Assembly (NCBI RefSeq): GCF_003131205.1
Contig: NZ_QFFY01000002.1
Coordinates: forward strand, 186,001 to 250,000
Origin: Occallatibacter savannae
Lineage (GTDB): Bacteria; Acidobacteriota; Terriglobia; Terriglobales; Acidobacteriaceae
Length of the DNA stretch: 64,000 nucleotides
Reading direction: 5' to 3'
Under the pieces are notes generated by a model, which was not told the DNA's origin, ran no database searches, and was given only the letters and a program-made list of their open reading frames with translations. Shown piece after piece: positions 59,948 to 64,000 of this stretch. The first letter of the stretch is position 1. Each line of letters begins with the position of its first letter. The translations under genes were made by a program, and so were the position numbers.

Positions 59948-60143
59948 AGGTTCGTTGATCCGATACGGCAGCCGCCGATTTGCGATGTGGTGGGGCCGGT
60001 TCGAAACTATTCCGGCGATTTGTGACGGATTCACGGATTGCCGCTATCGACGCGCGGGAGGGGTCTGGTAGATTTGGCCTCACGCGGTCCATGGTTTGCT
60101 GTTTGCGCTGGTGAAAACCGGGAGACCGTACAAGGAGAGATCG

Positions 60144-60734
60144 ATGCAAATCCCCTCACAGATTGTCAGCCGGATGTTGTTGTGTTGCGCGGTCGCTGCG
60201 GCACCCGCATTTGCTCTGGCACAGGATTCGGCGAAACCGGCGAAGCCGGCGGTAGGCACGGCTATGTCGCCGTCCGAGACGTATGGAAAACTTCTCAGCG
60301 GCATGGAGAAGGAGTTTGTCGACGCGGCAGAGGCGATGCCGGAAGACAAATTCGACTTCTCTCCTGCTGCGACGGCGGGCGACTTCAAGGGCGTGCGCAG
60401 CTTCGGCGCGCAGGTGAAGCATGTCGCGGATGCGAACTGGTACTTCTTCGGCGGCAACATGTCAGAAGCAGACTTGAAGGCGAAGAGCGATGCGATCGAG
60501 AAGCTGAAATCGAAGGCCGAAATCATTCAGGCGTTGAAGGACTCGCTGGCGCAGGCGCATACGTATGTAAGCGGAATTACGGCCGAGAATGCGTTTGTGA
60601 TGACGGAGCATGGAACGCGCGGCGGAATGGCGTCGTTCGGGCTGGCGCACATGATGGATCACTACGGACAGATGGTGGTTTATCTGCGGATGAACGGGAT
60701 TGTTCCTCCGGCGAGCCGCGGCGGCGGCATGTAA
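60144..60734 (+). CDS. Secreted DinB-family protein
   Basis: A 196-residue protein with a signal peptide (RMLLCCAVAAAPAFALA). The four-helix DinB/YfiT fold is suggested by SFGAQVKHVADANWYFFGG and GLAHMMDHYGQMVVYLRMNG, with histidines in the positions used to bind a metal, and the ending GIVPPASRGGGM. Exported DinB-like proteins occur in acidobacteria; role unknown, perhaps a thiol- or metal-dependent transferase. AAGGAGAG lies upstream of the ATG at 60144. Confidence 0.75.
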   Translation: MQIPSQIVSRMLLCCAVAAAPAFALAQDSAKPAKPAVGTAMSPSETYGKLLSGMEKEFVDAAEAMPEDKFDFSPAATAGDFKGVRSFGAQVKHVADANWYFFGGNMSEADLKAKSDAIEKLKSKAEIIQALKDSLAQAHTYVSGITAENAFVMTEHGTRGGMASFGLAHMMDHYGQMVVYLRMNGIVPPASRGGGM

Positions 60735-60786
60735 ATCGGAGCAAGAATCAGAAGAGGCCCGGAGCCTGACGGCGGCCGGGCCTTTT

Positions 60787-63213
60787 CTATTGCTCGCGAA
60801 TCGCGGAGACGGGGTTGATGCTCATGGCGCGATGAGCCGGCACGTAGCAGGCGAGCACGGAGATCACTGCGAGAAGCGCAACGACTGCCAGAGCGGTGAT
60901 GGGGTCTGTGGGACTGACTCCATAGAGCATGCTGGCGATGAAGCGGGTGAGACCGAAGGCGAGAGCGAGTCCAAGAGCAAGGCCGGCGATGGTGAGTTGA
61001 ATACCCTGCATCAGGACGAGGCGCATGACATCGGCACGGGATGCACCGAGGGCCACGCGAATGCCGATTTCGTGGGTGCGGAGCTGGGTGCGGTAGGAGA
61101 TGACGCCGTAAATTCCAGTTGCCGCAAGTACGAGAGCGATGATGGCGAAGATTGCGGCAAAGGTGCTGGCCATGACGGGAAAGATGGTGGAGGCGCGAGT
61201 GGTCTCCTCAAGCGAGCGAACGTCAAAGGTGACGAGTTGCCGGTCGACCTGGTGGATAGCTTCTTCGATGGCGGGTGCGAGGGCGTCGGGATCGCCGGTG
61301 GTCTGGACCATGAGGGTGGGATCGTCTGGGTTCTGAAAGAAGCTGCGGTAGATCATGGGCTCGACCGGCTCGTTGACGAACTGGTGTTTTGAATTTCTTG
61401 CAACGCCGATGACGGTGTACAGGCGGCCCCAGATCTTGACGTGACGGCCGAGTGGATTCTGGCCGGGCCAGTATCGATCAGCAAGGGTTTGGTCGACGAT
61501 GACGACGGGAGGCGCGGTGCGAGTGTCATCGCGTGTGAAGTCGCGGCCGGCCGTGAGCGGAATTCCCATCAGGGAGAAGTAGCCGGGCGTGACGTCGGCG
61601 CGGCGCACTTCGTGCGACTCGTGGAGTTGAGGGACGTAGTCCTCGGGGTAGACGTCGGCGTTTCGGCCGTTGAAGGAGAGCGGAAGCCAGTTGGTGAGAG
61701 CAGCCACTTTGATTCCGGGGACAGCGGAGACGCGCTCAAGGATCTTGTGCTCGATGAGGTCTGCTTCCTTATCGGAGTAGCCGGCGATGCCCAGGGCGAG
61801 AGATGCGGTGAGGACGTGATCCTGGCGGAAGCCCGGGTCGGCGCCGCTCATGTTGCGAAGCGTGCGCAGGAATAAAGCGGAGGAGACGAGCAGGGCCAGG
61901 GAAAGCGCGATCTGCGTGACGACCAGGCCGCTGAGGAGGCGGCGGTGGTGTCCGCCGGAGATGGCGCCGGCCTCTTCCTTGAGCACTTCGGCGGCGTTGA
62001 CGCGGGAAGAGCGAAGCGCGGGAAACGCGCCGCAGATCAGGGTCGCGAGCATCGAGAGCACGACGATGATGCCGATGACGTTGTGATCGACGGTGCCGTT
62101 GAGCACGATGGGGTTCGCGTTGGGGGGGATGAAGTCGGCGAAGCGTTTCGCTGTCCATGCGGTTAGGGCGAGGGCGACGAGACCACCGGCGAGCGACACG
62201 ATCAGGCCTTCGAGGATCATCTGGCGCATGAGCTGAAAGCGGCCGGCCCCGAGCGACTCGCGGATAGCGATCTGGCGACGACGGGCCACGAAGCGGACAA
62301 GCGCGAGGGTTGCCACGTTGACGCAGGTGAGCAGGAGAACGAACGCGGCGATCGCGAGCAGGATGGGGAGAGAACGGGCGAGATAGACATTGGCTCCGAA
62401 CGGGGAGCGCCACATGGGATCGAGGGTGATGTTGTTTGCGCCGATGTGCTCAGTGGGGTAGGCCACAACGATCTGGCGCATCATGTTTTCGAGATCACCG
62501 GTGGCCTGCTGGCGGGTGACACCGGGTCTGAGACGCGCGAGGACATTGAGGTAATTGGCGCTGCGGTGGGTCATGCGCCATTTGTCGGTTCCGAGAGGAT
62601 CGATGGGAACCCACGCATCGTGACGAACGCCGGGCATGGCGTTGATGAAGCCTTCAGGTGCGACACCGATGATGGTTCCTGACTGGCGAGCGAGTTCGAT
62701 GGGCTTGCCGACGATGTTGGGATCGCCGCCGAATATGTTTTTCCAGAGCGAGTAGCTGAGGACTACGTAGCGAGCGCCGCCTTCGCGGGCTTCTTCGCCC
62801 GGGAGAAAGAATCGGCCAAGTGCGGGCTTGATGCCGAGGACGTCGAAGAAGTTGGCGGAGACGTTGGCGACGTAGATGCGCTCAGGCATGCCGTTGCCGG
62901 TGAGCGTGAGCCAGTCGTGGTGGTAGGCGAGCATTCCGGTGAAGGAGTGGTTGCGCTCGCGGAGATCGCGGTAGTCGAGATAGGAGAAGGGCGGCGCGGG
63001 CGAGGTGCTCCACTGACCGCGCATGACGCTGACGAGTTCGCTAGTATTGCGGGCCTTGGGGACGGGGTTGAGCATGGTGCCATCGATCCAGCTGAAGACG
63101 GTGCTGTTGGCGCAGATGGCGAGCGCCAGCATGAGGACGGCGGTGAAGGTGAATCCGGGGCTCTTGCGTAATTGACGCAAGGCAAAGCGTATATCCCCAA
63201 GCAGTCCGGCCAT
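60787..63213 (-). CDS. ADOP permease 6 (short N-terminus)
   Basis: An 808-residue ADOP. Unlike the five in the padR operon it lacks the N-terminal helical domain and starts directly with MAGLLGDIRFALRQLRKSPG; the ATG at 63213 has GGAGG six bases upstream. FtsX signatures are RRQIAIRESLGAGRFQLMRQ (about residue 312) and HEIGIRVALGASRADV (about 713). The C-terminus is PAHRAMSINPVSAIREQ. No PadR gene adjoins. Same unknown function as the other ADOPs. Confidence 0.88.
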   Translation of the reverse strand: MAGLLGDIRFALRQLRKSPGFTFTAVLMLALAICANSTVFSWIDGTMLNPVPKARNTSELVSVMRGQWSTSPAPPFSYLDYRDLRERNHSFTGMLAYHHDWLTLTGNGMPERIYVANVSANFFDVLGIKPALGRFFLPGEEAREGGARYVVLSYSLWKNIFGGDPNIVGKPIELARQSGTIIGVAPEGFINAMPGVRHDAWVPIDPLGTDKWRMTHRSANYLNVLARLRPGVTRQQATGDLENMMRQIVVAYPTEHIGANNITLDPMWRSPFGANVYLARSLPILLAIAAFVLLLTCVNVATLALVRFVARRRQIAIRESLGAGRFQLMRQMILEGLIVSLAGGLVALALTAWTAKRFADFIPPNANPIVLNGTVDHNVIGIIVVLSMLATLICGAFPALRSSRVNAAEVLKEEAGAISGGHHRRLLSGLVVTQIALSLALLVSSALFLRTLRNMSGADPGFRQDHVLTASLALGIAGYSDKEADLIEHKILERVSAVPGIKVAALTNWLPLSFNGRNADVYPEDYVPQLHESHEVRRADVTPGYFSLMGIPLTAGRDFTRDDTRTAPPVVIVDQTLADRYWPGQNPLGRHVKIWGRLYTVIGVARNSKHQFVNEPVEPMIYRSFFQNPDDPTLMVQTTGDPDALAPAIEEAIHQVDRQLVTFDVRSLEETTRASTIFPVMASTFAAIFAIIALVLAATGIYGVISYRTQLRTHEIGIRVALGASRADVMRLVLMQGIQLTIAGLALGLALAFGLTRFIASMLYGVSPTDPITALAVVALLAVISVLACYVPAHRAMSINPVSAIREQ

Positions 63214-63414
63214 GGACGCCTCCATAGAGTGCTCTTGGGGAATGAAGAGTAGTTGAAAGCGATGGAGCATGCCGTGCGCCAAAGCACGGTGATGGGCAAG
63301 ACCAATGTCACCTTTGGTTTAGGAGAACGGGGGACGGACGGCGGCGGGGGAGACTTTGTCCGCTCCGGCGTGCGGGTGTTCGGATTCGGACAGGATCAAT
63401 TCGGGTGGATGCAT

Positions 63415-63450
63415 CCCCGGTCCCCGAAGACGAGGGACCGGGGGCACCCG
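63415..63450. repeat. Hairpin repeat with GGGGCACCCG tail
   Basis: CCCCGGTCCC (63415-63424), 9-base loop, GGGACCGGGG (63434-63443), then GCACCCG. Same stem as the element at 50434. Confidence 0.8.
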
Positions 63451-63476
63451 TTGCTGAGTTCGCGACAGGTGTGGGA

Positions 63477-64000
63477 CTACTGCAAGAGATCGCTTGTGGT
63501 GGTTGAGGTGGTGATGCGGGTGCCGGAGAGGGCTCCTGTGAAAGCGACCATCACGTTTCCGCCGGTGTCGTAGGCGGTGAGCGTGAAAGTGCCGGTGAAG
63601 TGCTGGCCGTCGGGAGAGACCGTGACCTTTTCGGTAAAGCGGGCTGGGCCCACGGGTGCGCCGATGCCGTTGTTCGTGTTGTTCGGGAACTGGTTGGCGA
63701 ACCAGGCAAAGTGGTTGAGGTAGTAGCTGGAGGTTCCGGTCCTCTTCCAGACGCCGAGACAGAAGTTGCCGTCCTGAGGCGGGCGAACGGAGTTCATGAT
63801 CTCCGTGTGGTCGCTGTGCCAGACGGTAAGGGCGTTGTCGATAACCATGTCGGAGATGGGGTTTCCGTTCACGGTTTTTGCGGTGAAGATGACATGCCAC
63901 ATGCCGACGATGGATGCGTCGTCGGCATCGCCGTCATCGAAGGCGGTGCGTGCCAGATGGGCGGTGCCGATGGACGGCTGCCAGCTGGCTGGTTTGTAGT
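63477..64000 (-). CDS. Hypothetical secreted protein (cut by window end)
   Basis: A frame open to the window edge; about 174 residues are visible. Segments such as IVGMWHVIFTAKTVNG, VIDNALTVWHSDHTEIMNS, QDGNFCLGVWKRTG and HFTGTFTLTAYDTGGNVMVA match a beta-rich family common in acidobacteria, of unknown function. The start is outside the window. Codon use is normal. The ATG at 63902 is internal because sequence resemblance continues upstream of it. Confidence 0.65.
   Translation of the reverse strand, partial: YKPASWQPSIGTAHLARTAFDDGDADDASIVGMWHVIFTAKTVNGNPISDMVIDNALTVWHSDHTEIMNSVRPPQDGNFCLGVWKRTGTSSYYLNHFAWFANQFPNNTNNGIGAPVGPARFTEKVTVSPDGQHFTGTFTLTAYDTGGNVMVAFTGALSGTRITTSTTTSDLLQ

Overview
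The window is a GC-rich chromosomal segment most consistent with an Acidobacteriota (Acidobacteriaceae-like) genome. The basis is family recognition: six long 'acidobacterial duplicated orphan permease' (ADOP) proteins, a TonB-dependent receptor with an N-terminal carboxypeptidase-regulatory-like domain, the N-terminal part of an acidobacterial-type M23 peptidase, an HpnI-like hopanoid glycosyltransferase, and many small conserved proteins. No rRNA, tRNA, CRISPR array, integrase or transposase was seen; the one RNA gene recognised is RNase P RNA.

Layout. 1-6.5 kb: M23 peptidase fragment, FAD oxidoreductase, two GH5-like secreted glycosidases, a TIGR03790-type protein and a nucleoside deaminase. 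6.6-11 kb: mnmE carrying a repeat-derived in-frame insertion, then small proteins. 11-18.3 kb: TonB-dependent receptor, class C beta-lactamase-like hydrolase, M20 amidohydrolase. 18.4-32.3 kb: a padR regulator followed by five tandem ADOP permeases, apparently one operon. 32-39 kb: DUF503, YkgJ-type cysteine cluster protein, AraC regulator, VOC protein, YVTN beta-propeller, a lipoyl-dependent E2 acyltransferase next to lipB, and a DoxX-like protein. 39-45.2 kb: an accessory-looking stretch of small proteins (tandem paralogues, small membrane proteins, a degenerate and a canonical receiver, PilZ) with a perfect CRP-type site, divergent promoters and a cluster of hairpins. 45.4-49.4 kb: rnpB, rsgA, dut and smaller genes. 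49.4-53.8 kb: AraC regulator, amine oxidase, phosphoesterase, secreted hypothetical. 54-58.5 kb: three MacB/FtsX-type permeases interrupted by a four-helix-bundle gene. 58.6-64 kb: hpnI-like gene, secreted DinB-like protein, a sixth ADOP, and a protein cut by the window end.

The most unusual feature is repeated DNA between genes. Short arrays with a strict 7-bp period (CAGNNNN, TAGCNNN, AGGGANN and related units) sit at or within about 17 bp of gene stop codons at most places where they occur, and sometimes supply the stop codon. The largest is 16 consecutive CAGNNNN heptads at 53035-53146. Two further palindromic families occur: a hairpin followed by GGGGCACCC, and a composite element GGGGCTGAAGCCC + spacer + GGCACGACTGAAGTCGTGCC. 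A copy of the composite element plus degenerate relatives lies in frame inside mnmE and adds about 100 residues between its G4 and G5 motifs. All calls come from reading the sequence only; no database search was run.
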